The translations under genes were made by a program, and so were the position numbers. The notes under the pieces were generated by a model. The model made no database searches and was not told where the DNA came from. It saw only the letters and a list, made by a program, of their open reading frames with translations. Positions 37,465-45,717 of a stretch of 64,000 nucleotides of DNA are shown here, piece by piece. The stretch's first letter is position 1, and each line of letters begins with the position of its first letter. Origin of the DNA: Terrimonas sp937888905 (GTDB taxonomy: Bacteria; Bacteroidota; Bacteroidia; Chitinophagales; Chitinophagaceae); NCBI GenBank assembly GCA_937888905.1, contig CALATA010000007.1, forward strand, positions 203,959 through 267,958. Direction: 5' to 3'.

Positions 37465-37842
37465 TTATCCGGTAACCGCTTCGTAGCCTGCTGCATCGAG
37501 GAGTGCATCCACATCTGCAGGATTATCCACCTTCATTTTGATCATCCAACCTTTACCGTATGGGTCGGTATTGACCAGTTCCGGGGCATTTGCGAGTTCG
37601 GGATTGAGTTCGGTAATGGTTCCGCTCACCGGCAGGAACAGATCGGAAACAGTCTTCACCGCTTCTACTGTACCAAATACTTCATTCGCCGACAGCGATT
37701 TTCCGATGGTCTCAACTTCTACAAACACAATGTCGCCCAACTCTTTCTGAGCAAAATCGGTGATGCCGATGGTAGCGATGTCGCCTTCCAGTTGGATCCA
37801 TTCGTGGTCCTTTGTGTACCGGAGATTATCAGGATAACTCAT
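37465..37842 (-). CDS. gcvH: Glycine cleavage system H protein
   Basis: 125 residues. Lipoyl carrier of the glycine cleavage complex. The start MSYPDNLRYTKDHEW (37842) matches the family; the open frame extends upstream by 49 codons but that part is not GcvH-like. The lipoyl-lysine is Lys63 in FGTVEAVKTVSD. Other gcv genes are not nearby, which is common. Confidence 0.97.
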   Translation of the reverse strand: MSYPDNLRYTKDHEWIQLEGDIATIGITDFAQKELGDIVFVEVETIGKSLSANEVFGTVEAVKTVSDLFLPVSGTITELNPELANAPELVNTDPYGKGWMIKMKVDNPADVDALLDAAGYEAVTG

Positions 37843-37994
37843 AATGAATGATTTGTACCGCAAATATGAGTAAAACGCTACTACTACGAACAGGCACCAC
37901 TTATTTTTTCGCATTTTACCGGAAAAAAAATGCCGTTCATGGCAGTTTTTACACCACTTGTCGGCAATGACTTTACAGTGCTGTGACACAAAAA

Positions 37995-38003
37995 TATCTT
38001 TGC
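37995..38003 (+). promoter_or_regulatory. -7 element of the beta-barrel receptor gene
   Basis: TATCTTTGC is an exact TAnnTTTGC, 14 nt before the start at 38017. TTTA at 37972-37975 sits 19 nt upstream as a one-mismatch -33 box. Confidence 0.6.
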
Positions 38004-38016
38004 GTCTTATAAAAAT

Positions 38017-40485
38017 ATGTTTATGAGAAAAGTATGGATGCTGTCCCTGATCGTCTTGCTGACTGTGGCCGCCAACGCCCAGCAGATCAGTGGTACAGTG
38101 AAGGATCAGTCAGGTAAGGGAGTAGATAAGACCACCGTCTCTTTGCTGCGCGCAAAGGACTCTTCCGTAGCTAAATTATCAGTTACAGACAACGAAGGCC
38201 GTTACAGCTTCACACAAACAGAAGCAGGCAGCTACCTCGTAAGTGTTTCGCACGTAGGGTTTATGCCTTATATCAGCCAGCCTTTCGCTTTCGACGGCAC
38301 CAAAGATGTAGCAGTGCCTGCCGTGGGCCTGGTGAAAAACGAAGGCACCCTCAGCGGTGTAACCGTTGTGTCCAAAAAGCCGGTAGTTGAGGTGAAAGCC
38401 GATAAGACCATCCTCAATGTAGAGGGTACTATCAACGCCGTAGGCAACGACGCGCTCGAGTTGCTGCGCAAAGCACCCGGTGTAATGGTAGATAAAGACG
38501 ATAACCTGACCATGGCCGGCAAAAACGGCGTGCAGGTATTCATCGACGGAAAACCCAGCCCGCTGCAGGGAGCAGACCTGGCCAACTTCCTGAAAAGCCT
38601 TCAGTCTTCACAGGTAGAATCGATCGAACTCATCACCAATCCTTCAGCGAAGTATGAAGCGGCTGGTAATGCCGGTATCATCAACATCCGCCTGAAGAAA
38701 AATAAAACCTTTGGTACCAACGGATCGGTGAACGCCGGTTACAATATCGGCACATTTGCCAAATACAATGCTGGTTTAGCATTGAACCACCGCAACAGCA
38801 AAGTGAACATCTTTGGTAACTACAACTTCAATCATGGCCTGAACACCAGTTCCATGAAAATGTACCGCGAGCAGGCTGACTCTATTTTCAATCAGACCAA
38901 CCGCGTAAAAGCATTGAATGAAGGTCACAACTTCAAAGCCGGCCTGGATTATTTCCTGAACGCAAAAAGTACCATAGGTGCCATCGTAAACGGAAATATC
39001 GGCAGCACCGATTTCAGAAGCAGCGGACCTACATTCATTTCTTATCTGCCTACCAAAGAGCTGGATCGCCTGATGCGCGCCGAGAGCCATAACGATATGA
39101 AGCGCACTAACCTGAACTTCAACCTCAACTACCGTTATGCCATGACCGGTGGCAGCGAATTGAACGTTGATGCCGACTATGGTATCTTTAACCTGCGCAG
39201 CAACCAGTTTCAGCCCAACTATTATTTCGATGAAACCGGTACCACTGAATTGTACCGCAACGTATACCGCATGATCGCACCCACAAACATCGATCTCTAT
39301 TCGGTAAAAGTGGACTACGAAAAGAACTTCCTGAAAGGACGTTTGGGTCTCGGGGGTAAAGTCGGTTTTGTGAATACCGATAACGATTTCCGTCGTTACG
39401 ATGTATTCGGCAACACCGAAGTCCTGAACAACGACCTCAGCAACCGTTTTGAATACAAAGAGAATATCAACGCAGTTTATGCCAATTACAACCGCGGATT
39501 CAAAGGGTTCATGGTGCAGTTAGGTCTGCGTGTGGAGAATACCGACTCCAAAGGGTATTCTACGGGCAAACAATGGAATGCGAACGAAGGCGTATACAAA
39601 GATTACGACTCAACCATTCACCGCAACTACACCGATCTGTTCCCAAGCGCAGCGATCACGTTCAATAAAAACCCGATGAGCCAATTCGGCTTCACGTACA
39701 GCCGTCGTATCGACCGTCCGGCTTACCAGGATCTGAACCCGTTCGAGTTCCGTCTGAACGACTATGCTTATATGAAAGGTAACACGCAACTGCGCCCGCA
39801 ATACACCAACAGCGTAGGTTTCACACATACCTATAAGTATCGCCTGACGACAGCGCTGAACTACAGTCACGTGAAGGACATCTTCACACAGTTGCCTGAC
39901 ACCATCGATAATTCAAAGGCTTTCATGACCAAGAAGAACCTTGCATCGCAGGATATCGTGAGCCTCAACGTAAGCTATCCGTTCCAGTACAAATGGTACA
40001 CCTTCTTTGCCAACGTGAACGCTTATTATTCTATGTACAAAGCTGACTTCGGTGGCGGCGACCGTAAAGTAAACCAAGACGTATTTGCAATGACCTATTA
40101 TATGCAGAACAGCTTCAACCTCGGCAAGAGCTGGACAGCGGAAGTTTCCGGATTCTATTCATCACCCAGCATCTGGCAGGGTGTGTTCCGGAGCAAAGCG
40201 ATGTATGGTATCGACGGAGGATTGCAGAAAGGATTGTTTAAAGGGAAAGGCAACCTGAAACTTTCCGTCAGCGACATTTTCCGCACGATGCGCTGGGCGG
40301 GTGAAAGCCGGTTCACCGGTACCTACGGTAACGCGAGTGGCCGCTGGGAAAGCCGTCAGTTCAAGATCAATTTCAGCTACCGCTTTGGCAACATGCAGGT
40401 GAAAGCTGCACGCCAGCGGAAGACAGGTATCGACGACGAAAGTAAACGAGCAAGTGGCGGTGGATCAACGACACCGGGACAATAA
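38017..40485 (+). CDS. TonB-dependent-receptor-like outer-membrane beta-barrel protein
   Basis: 822 residues (or from the ATG at 38023). Signal peptide to about residue 22 (ANAQ), carboxypeptidase-regulatory-like domain (QISGTVKDQSGKGVDKTTV, about 23-105), plug-like region (LELLRKAPGVMVDKDDNL, GVQVFIDGKPSPL, IELITNPSAKYEAAGNAGI, about 130-235), then a large barrel. This is the outer membrane beta-barrel (OMP_b-brl_3-like) class, shorter than SusC and without a SusD partner. Ligand unknown. Basic Gly/Ser-rich tail at the C-terminus. Closed by the terminator at 40487. Confidence 0.88.
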   Translation: MFMRKVWMLSLIVLLTVAANAQQISGTVKDQSGKGVDKTTVSLLRAKDSSVAKLSVTDNEGRYSFTQTEAGSYLVSVSHVGFMPYISQPFAFDGTKDVAVPAVGLVKNEGTLSGVTVVSKKPVVEVKADKTILNVEGTINAVGNDALELLRKAPGVMVDKDDNLTMAGKNGVQVFIDGKPSPLQGADLANFLKSLQSSQVESIELITNPSAKYEAAGNAGIINIRLKKNKTFGTNGSVNAGYNIGTFAKYNAGLALNHRNSKVNIFGNYNFNHGLNTSSMKMYREQADSIFNQTNRVKALNEGHNFKAGLDYFLNAKSTIGAIVNGNIGSTDFRSSGPTFISYLPTKELDRLMRAESHNDMKRTNLNFNLNYRYAMTGGSELNVDADYGIFNLRSNQFQPNYYFDETGTTELYRNVYRMIAPTNIDLYSVKVDYEKNFLKGRLGLGGKVGFVNTDNDFRRYDVFGNTEVLNNDLSNRFEYKENINAVYANYNRGFKGFMVQLGLRVENTDSKGYSTGKQWNANEGVYKDYDSTIHRNYTDLFPSAAITFNKNPMSQFGFTYSRRIDRPAYQDLNPFEFRLNDYAYMKGNTQLRPQYTNSVGFTHTYKYRLTTALNYSHVKDIFTQLPDTIDNSKAFMTKKNLASQDIVSLNVSYPFQYKWYTFFANVNAYYSMYKADFGGGDRKVNQDVFAMTYYMQNSFNLGKSWTAEVSGFYSSPSIWQGVFRSKAMYGIDGGLQKGLFKGKGNLKLSVSDIFRTMRWAGESRFTGTYGNASGRWESRQFKINFSYRFGNMQVKAARQRKTGIDDESKRASGGGSTTPGQ

Positions 40486-40486
40486 T

Positions 40487-40514
40487 AAAAAAGCGGCCTT
40501 CGGGCCGCTTTTTT
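40487..40514 (+). terminator. Terminator with UUCG loop
   Basis: AAAAAGCGGCC and GGCCGCTTTTTT around a TTCG tetraloop. Confidence 0.93.
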
Positions 40515-40521
40515 AATGTGG

Positions 40522-40617
40522 CAATTTGAAGATTTGAAAATTTGATAATTGATGAGAGGCTAGGCTGGCTCAGAGCTTCGCTTTTCTATTTTCAAATTTT
40601 CAAATCTTCAAATTGTC
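40522..40617. repeat. Repeat island C: ATTTGAAR octamers as a long inverted repeat
   Basis: Octamers with period 8 on the left (40524-40555, ATTTGAAG, ATTTGAAA and variants) and their reverse complements on the right (40586-40617). The outer 24 nt are a perfect inverted repeat (40522-40545 with 40592-40615), separated by 46 nt. The right array overlaps the stop codon of the cyclophilin gene (40616-40618). Confidence 0.9.
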
Positions 40618-41323
40618 AAATTCGTTTCCTCTTCACCAACCGCGCTTTCACAATCCTGATATCCTGTAGCGGCCTGTCGCGGTCGGCGGCTTTGCTGGTG
40701 GCCGTGGAGGCAATGCGGTCAAGGACATCTTCGCCGCGGATGAGTTGGCCAAATACGGTGTACTGCTGATCGAGATGCGGAGAACCTCCGATTGTCCTAT
40801 AAACTTCACGCTGATCGGCGGGAATCACGATGTTGCGGCGGCGCTCGAGTGTATCCATGGCACCATCGGTGAACTTTTTCCCCTGCACTATATAAAACTG
40901 GCTGCCACTGCTGGCTTTTGAGGGATTTACCTGGTCACCTTCCCGCGCTGCGGCTATTACACCTTTACGGTGAAATAAAGCTGGCCTGAATTCGGCGGGA
41001 ATAGTATAACCCGGACTGCCATTGCCCAGGGGCTTGCCTGCAGGCGCACCTTTGCTGTCGGGGTCGCCGGTCTGGATCATGAACTGGCTGATCACGCGGT
41101 GAAATAATACACCGTCGTAATAGCCACTTTTAACCAGCTTCAGGAAATTGTCGCGATGCAGCGGCGTGGCATCCGAAAGGCGGATGACCATAGTGCCGGA
41201 ATCGGTCACCAGTTCCACATCACGTTTGTAATCTTTTTTGCGAAGCTTTACTTCGGCAGGAGATTGTGCCTGTCCCGATGCCAATGCCAGGACCAACAGC
41301 AGCAGAAAACAGATTTTTTGCAT
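40616..41323 (-). CDS. Exported peptidyl-prolyl cis-trans isomerase (cyclophilin)
   Basis: 235 residues. Signal peptide (cleavage near GQAQ, residue 20). Cyclophilin core: YDGVLFHRVISQFMIQTGD, then SSGSQFYIVQGKKF and YTVFGQLIRGEDVLDRI. The inserted stretch between the two halves (about 110-135) is usual in Bacteroidota homologues. A periplasmic folding helper. The C-terminus is Lys/Arg-rich (VKRKRI). Confidence 0.93.
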   Translation of the reverse strand: MQKICFLLLLVLALASGQAQSPAEVKLRKKDYKRDVELVTDSGTMVIRLSDATPLHRDNFLKLVKSGYYDGVLFHRVISQFMIQTGDPDSKGAPAGKPLGNGSPGYTIPAEFRPALFHRKGVIAAAREGDQVNPSKASSGSQFYIVQGKKFTDGAMDTLERRRNIVIPADQREVYRTIGGSPHLDQQYTVFGQLIRGEDVLDRIASTATSKAADRDRPLQDIRIVKARLVKRKRI

Positions 41324-41339
41324 ACCGCAATGGAGGTAT

Positions 41340-41513
41340 TAGGTTATAAGTTTTAGGTAAACAGCCGCCCGACACTTCGGGCCGAAGCTTCGGCCCGAAG
41401 TAATAAGTTGTAAGTATAGAAGGCCATGGCTGGTTCATTGACGATTCACGATTGACGATTGCCGATTGACGGCTGTTCATTCACCATTGACTATTCACTA
41501 TTCACCGTTCACC
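41340..41513. repeat. Repeat island D: heptamer arrays flanking a 28-nt perfect palindrome
   Basis: 41340-41360: three TAAGTNN-type heptamers. 41374-41401: perfect 28-nt palindrome centred on AAGCTT (arms of ACTTCGGGCCGAAG). 41404-41417: two more TAAGTNN heptamers. 41437-41513: eleven consecutive 7-nt units of type ATTSACS, with one divergent unit (GCTGTTC) that keeps the register. The array ends 2 nt before the stop of the next gene (41516). Confidence 0.92.
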
Positions 41514-41515
41514 CA

Positions 41516-41860
41516 TCAAAACCCGCGTGACTCGAAATACAGCAGCACATGATCGCGGAGGAAATTTTCCTGGTCGATCGGGCTCATCACCGGCATATCT
41601 TTTAGCTGACGGAAATGCGGCCATCCTTCATCATCGGTGCCCTCACGTTCGTAATAACCACTTTGAGACAGCAGGCTGCAGACCGCCACGTGCATGAGGT
41701 CCTGCTTCTGCTCTTTGGAGAATTTCCGGTTTACATCGCCCAGCTCCTGGATGCCGATGAGGAACAGGATCGTTTCCATGTCCGGCTTTTTCCCAAACCG
41801 CTCTACCAATTTCGCTTCCAGCGTCCACCAGCGTGTCTGGAGATCATCGTTTGCTATCAT
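41516..41860 (-). CDS. Small conserved cytoplasmic protein, unknown
   Basis: 114 residues from the ATG at 41860 (MIANDDLQTRWWTLEAKL). Helical, with ETILFLIGIQELGDV near 30 and SQSGYYEREGTDDEGWPHF near 68. I recognise no family or motif; probably a Bacteroidota-specific protein. A longer in-frame GTG start (41878) would lie inside the promoter, so the short form is preferred. Divergent from serS. Confidence 0.75.
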   Translation of the reverse strand: MIANDDLQTRWWTLEAKLVERFGKKPDMETILFLIGIQELGDVNRKFSKEQKQDLMHVAVCSLLSQSGYYEREGTDDEGWPHFRQLKDMPVMSPIDQENFLRDHVLLYFESRGF

Positions 41861-41864
41861 GGGG

Positions 41865-41872
41865 CAAAGATA
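41865..41872 (-). promoter_or_regulatory. -7 element abutting the start of the small conserved gene
   Basis: TATCTTTG on the minus strand ends 4 nt before the ATG at 41860, so the transcript may have little or no leader. Confidence 0.5.
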
Positions 41873-41918
41873 CGTCACCGCTCACGGATAAAAACGGGTC
41901 AGGATTCAGGCAGACGGC

Positions 41919-41927
41919 TATCTTTGC
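41919..41927 (+). promoter_or_regulatory. -7 element of serS
   Basis: TATCTTTGC, 15 nt before the serS ATG (41943). Divergent from the element at 41865-41872. Confidence 0.55.
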
Positions 41928-41942
41928 AGCCAAATTAGACGT

Positions 41943-43214
41943 ATGTTGTTATTACAGACCTTAAGGCAGGATCCGGCCGGTGTAAAAGCAAAACTGGCGC
42001 GGAAGTATTTCGCAGAAACTGACCTGGTTGACACCATCATTTCGCTGGATGACGACCGGAAAAAACTGCAACTCGAGTTTGATACCACACAATCCAAGGT
42101 CAACAGCACATCGAAAGAAATCGGAGGCCTGATGGCCAAAGGCGAAAAAGAAACCGCCGAAAAAAAGAAAGCCGAAGTGGCCGAACTCAAGGCCAGCCTG
42201 CAACCCATCACGGAAAAACTCGCCCTTGTTGAAAAACAATTGCAGGATGAACTCGTGAAGTTGCCCAACCTGCCTGCTGATATTGTACCAGACGGAAAAA
42301 CACCGGCTGACAATGTCGTGGTTCGCGAAGGCGGAGAGAAGCCCACCTTACCCGAAGGATCCGTACCGCATTGGGACCTCACCAGCCGCTATGACCTGAT
42401 CGACTTTGAATTGGGCAATAAAATAACCGGCAGCGGGTTTCCTGTTTATAAAAATAAAGGAGCGCGTTTGCAACGGGCGCTCGTGCAATATTTCCTGGAC
42501 TTCAACACCGCCGCCGGTTATACCGAAATTCAACCGCCGCTGCTGGTGAATGAAGACTCGGCTTACGGTACAGGTCAACTGCCCGATAAAGAAGGCCAGA
42601 TGTACCACATTGGCCTCGATAATTTTTACCTGATACCCACGTCGGAAGTACCGGTAACCAACCTGTACCGCAATGAAATTGTGAAAGACAGCGACCTGCC
42701 GATCAAAATGACTGCCTTTTCCCAATGCTTCCGCCGCGAAGCGGGCAGCTATGGGAAAGATGTACGTGGCCTCAACCGCCTGCACCAGTTCGATAAAGTT
42801 GAGATTGTGCAACTCGTGCATCCCGAGAAAAGTTATGAAGTGCAGGAAGAAATGGTAGCGCATATCGAAAAGCTGCTTCAATCATTAGAACTGCCATACC
42901 GCATTTTGCGCCTCTGTGGCGGTGACATGAGCTTTGCCTCTGCACTTACCTACGACTTTGAAGTATACAGTGCGGCGCAGGAGCGCTGGCTGGAAGTAAG
43001 TTCCGTTTCCAATTTCGAAGCTTACCAGGCCAACCGCATGAAGGCACGTTACCGCGATGCCGGCGGCAAACCACAACTCGTGCATACGCTTAATGGCAGC
43101 TCACTTGCACTGCCACGCATAATGGCCTGCCTGCTAGAAAACAAACAAACCGCCGAAGGCATCGAATTGCCCAAAGCGATTCATCAATATTTTGGAGATT
43201 CGAAGATTGGGTGA
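41943..43214 (+). CDS. serS: Seryl-tRNA synthetase
   Basis: 423 residues, normal length. The N-terminal coiled-coil arm (about 30-105) binds tRNA. Class II core with motif 2 (AFSQCFRREAGSYG), RLHQFDKVE, and motif 3 (LNGSSLALPRIMACLLEN). Charges tRNA-Ser and tRNA-Sec. Its stop codon (43212-43214) lies within the first heptamer of island E. Confidence 0.98.
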   Translation: MLLLQTLRQDPAGVKAKLARKYFAETDLVDTIISLDDDRKKLQLEFDTTQSKVNSTSKEIGGLMAKGEKETAEKKKAEVAELKASLQPITEKLALVEKQLQDELVKLPNLPADIVPDGKTPADNVVVREGGEKPTLPEGSVPHWDLTSRYDLIDFELGNKITGSGFPVYKNKGARLQRALVQYFLDFNTAAGYTEIQPPLLVNEDSAYGTGQLPDKEGQMYHIGLDNFYLIPTSEVPVTNLYRNEIVKDSDLPIKMTAFSQCFRREAGSYGKDVRGLNRLHQFDKVEIVQLVHPEKSYEVQEEMVAHIEKLLQSLELPYRILRLCGGDMSFASALTYDFEVYSAAQERWLEVSSVSNFEAYQANRMKARYRDAGGKPQLVHTLNGSSLALPRIMACLLENKQTAEGIELPKAIHQYFGDSKIG

Positions 43215-43389
43215 ATGGTGAATCGTCAATCGTCAATCGTGAATCGTCAATAAAATAAGTGGTCTTCAGCCCTGGTTCGTGTCTTCACGAACCAGCAGTA
43301 TCGGAAAGCCTGAATAGCTTAAACCTTAAACCTTTTACCTTAAGCCTTAACCTACCGCTTAAAACTTATAACTTAATACTTACAACTCT
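43210..43389. repeat. Repeat island E: three heptamer arrays and a hairpin
   Basis: 43210-43251: six heptamers GGTGAAT/CGTSAAT, the reverse complement of the ATTSACS type. 43272-43295: perfect 10-bp hairpin CTGGTTCGTG/CACGAACCAG with TCTT loop. 43319-43346: four heptamers of a TTAAACC type. 43355-43389: five NNACTTA-type heptamers (reverse of TAAGTNN). The island spans the serS stop and ends 8 nt before the ATG at 43397. Confidence 0.9.
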
Positions 43390-43396
43390 CTCCACC

Positions 43397-43741
43397 ATGC
43401 GCCGTTTAATAATACCCGCCGCCATTTTACTGCTCGCAGGCCCGATGGCCTGTTCGCCACGAACAACACCAACCGTGACCACTGTACCTGAAGCCCCGGT
43501 AACGGAAAAAACAGAAACAATAAAGGAAACTGCGGCCGACAGGGAAATGGCCGCCACACTGGAAGCGGGCAAAGTAGTCTACAATGGAAAATGCACCCGG
43601 TGTCACGCCCCCAAACCTGTAGACAACTGGAATACAGAGGAATGGAAACCCATTCTCAAGTCCATGATCAGAAAAAGCAAGCTCGATTCCGTCGAAAGCG
43701 CGCAGGTAACAGCTTACGTCAATGCCAATTGCAAGAAGTAA
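43397..43741 (+). CDS. Monoheme cytochrome c lipoprotein (first of two)
   Basis: 114 residues. Lipobox MACS (Cys18). Pro/Thr/Glu-rich linker (about 20-55), then a heme site CTRCH (about residue 69) and KLDSVESAQVTAYVNANCKK. The open frame begins 46 codons earlier but that part is repeat DNA; MRRLIIPAAILLLAG at 43397 is a proper lipoprotein signal. It is a close paralogue of the next gene. Probable envelope electron carrier. Confidence 0.85.
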   Translation: MRRLIIPAAILLLAGPMACSPRTTPTVTTVPEAPVTEKTETIKETAADREMAATLEAGKVVYNGKCTRCHAPKPVDNWNTEEWKPILKSMIRKSKLDSVESAQVTAYVNANCKK

Positions 43742-43816
43742 AAGGCTGGCACAAAATTGGATTTGTCATAGTTAAGTAAAAAAAGACTACTTTAACTATC
43801 TCAAAACCTATTGGAT

Positions 43817-44128
43817 ATGAAAAAAGCCATCGTTTCAGCAATGCTACTCGCCGTCGTAATGGTGGCGTGTACGCCAAAGGCTTCGCCTTCAGTTACAGAA
43901 GCAACCATTCCTACAGAATCAGCCGTGAGTAAATCAAGCGCGACGATTTCCGCAGGGCAAACCATTTTCACAACAAAATGTACCCGTTGTCACGGCCAGA
44001 AACCCGTTGAGAAATGGACTTACGAAGAATTGCGTCCTGTACTCGCTTCTATGGTTAAAAAGGCGAAACTCGACAAAACCGAGACTGAACAAGTATCGGC
44101 CTATGTTTACTCCAGAGCCAAAAAGTAA
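43817..44128 (+). CDS. Monoheme cytochrome c lipoprotein (second of two)
   Basis: 103 residues from the ATG at 43817 (MKKAIVSAMLLAVV). Lipobox VACT (Cys18). CTRCH heme site (about 58), then EELRPVLASMVKKAKLDKTE, matching its upstream neighbour nearly residue for residue after the heme. A tandem duplication is the simplest origin. Followed by a terminator at 44152. Confidence 0.85.
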   Translation: MKKAIVSAMLLAVVMVACTPKASPSVTEATIPTESAVSKSSATISAGQTIFTTKCTRCHGQKPVEKWTYEELRPVLASMVKKAKLDKTETEQVSAYVYSRAKK

Positions 44129-44151
44129 TTTCTCATATTATCTTTTTTCAC

Positions 44152-44184
44152 AAAGCCGGCAGCATGCCGGCTTTTATTTTTTTT
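44152..44184 (+). terminator. Terminator after the cytochrome pair
   Basis: AAAGCCGGCA/TGCCGGCTTT with GCA loop, followed by ATTTTTTTT. Confidence 0.92.
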
Positions 44185-44237
44185 AACAATGGTTAAACCT
44201 TGCAGAGACCCTTCTGTCTTACTTCAAATTCCTTTAT

Positions 44238-45689
44238 ATGGCGGCCAGTAACCAGGTAAAAAATCAGCATCTTCTATGGCGCGCAGGCTTCGGCCCCGCA
44301 GTAGAACAGATGCCAGACCTTTCGAAGTACACGCCCAAACAATATTACGCCGCATTGCTCAAGGCGTCAGAGAGCCGCAAGGTCCAGCACTTCAACGTGG
44401 CAGATCCTTCCCTCGAGGATATGTACATGGAAGGGTTTGGCCGGCGTACACTGACGCCTGAAGAACGCCGGCAGGTGCAGCAAAAACAACGGCAGGGAAT
44501 CCGCGATCTCAATCTTTACTGGCTCAAGGAAATGGTCGTAAGCGCCGCACAACTCCGTGAAAAAATGGCTTTCTTCTGGCACGGACATTTTGCCTGCCGC
44601 AGTCTCAATGTTTTTCACCAGCAGAATATGCTGACAACGATCCGCGAAAATTCACTCGGTAATTTCGGCACATTGCTCCGCGAAGTGTCGAAGTCGCCCG
44701 CCATGCTGCTGTTTCTCAACAACCAGCAGAATAAAAAAGATCATCCCAACGAAAACTTCGCCCGTGAGGTAATGGAGCTGTTCACGCTCGGAAGAGGACA
44801 TTATACTGAGAACGATATCAAAGAAGCAGCACGTGCCTTCACGGGCTGGACAGCGGGTCCGGGCGGACAATTTATTTTCCGTAAAAATCAACATGACAAC
44901 GATCGCAAAACCGTACTTGGCAAAACCGGCAATTTCGATGGCGACGATGTGCTCGATATTTTACTGGCGCAACCTCAGACCGCCACTTACATCTGCACAA
45001 AACTGTACCGCTTCCTTGTGAATGAAGAAGTAGACGAAGCGCGGGTGAAATGGCTGGCCGAACGTTTTTATAAAAACAAATACGAGATCAAAGGATTACT
45101 GGAAGATATTTTTACCAGCGAATGGTTTTATGACGATAAAAATATCGGCGCAAAAATCAAGTCGCCCGTAGAGCTGATCGCGGGTATTCAACGGATGATT
45201 CCGATGAAGATCGAAAATGAACAGGCGCTATTGTTATTGCAACGCATATTAGGTCAAACACTTTTTTATCCGCCCAATGTAGCCGGATGGCCCGGCGGTC
45301 GTACCTGGATCGATAGTTCCACCCTGATGATGCGTATGCGTATACCGCAATTATTAAATGACCGCGACGAATTGAACGTAACGCCCAAAGACGATGATGA
45401 TCAGATGATGGGCATGCGCGATAAAGATGCAGCCATTGCCAAAAAGCCAAATCTCGGCAAAGGCATAAAACCCATACTGGCGCAAATGGAATGGGAGCAA
45501 ACCTTCAAACAACTGGAACCTGTAGCAAGGGAAGCGTTGATACCGGCACTACGGGATCGTTTGTTGCAGGTAAAACCACAGATCAGCGATGCTTTGATCA
45601 CGGGTTATGCCGATGGATCCAACCGCAACAATTTTATCAAGACAGCCACTATACAGATCATGAGCACGCCGGAATATCAACTGTGCTGA
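44238..45689 (+). CDS. DUF1800 family protein
   Basis: 483 residues. The family start HLLWRAGFGPAVEQM is present, as are FFWHGHFACRS, NENFAREVMELFTLGRGHYTE, AARAFTGWTAG and NVAGWPGGRTWIDSSTL. No obvious signal peptide at this start (MAASNQVKNQ); an earlier start was not seen. Family function unknown, but DUF1800 genes almost always precede DUF1501 genes, as here (28 nt gap). The pair probably acts in the envelope. Confidence 0.88.
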   Translation: MAASNQVKNQHLLWRAGFGPAVEQMPDLSKYTPKQYYAALLKASESRKVQHFNVADPSLEDMYMEGFGRRTLTPEERRQVQQKQRQGIRDLNLYWLKEMVVSAAQLREKMAFFWHGHFACRSLNVFHQQNMLTTIRENSLGNFGTLLREVSKSPAMLLFLNNQQNKKDHPNENFAREVMELFTLGRGHYTENDIKEAARAFTGWTAGPGGQFIFRKNQHDNDRKTVLGKTGNFDGDDVLDILLAQPQTATYICTKLYRFLVNEEVDEARVKWLAERFYKNKYEIKGLLEDIFTSEWFYDDKNIGAKIKSPVELIAGIQRMIPMKIENEQALLLLQRILGQTLFYPPNVAGWPGGRTWIDSSTLMMRMRIPQLLNDRDELNVTPKDDDDQMMGMRDKDAAIAKKPNLGKGIKPILAQMEWEQTFKQLEPVAREALIPALRDRLLQVKPQISDALITGYADGSNRNNFIKTATIQIMSTPEYQLC

Positions 45690-45717
45690 GCAAACATTAA
45701 CCTAAAAAAAAGAAATC

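Noticed and set aside
37843..37989. 49-codon N-terminal extension of gcvH
   Set aside because: GcvH proteins begin near the MSYPDNLRY start at 37842; the extension is untypical.
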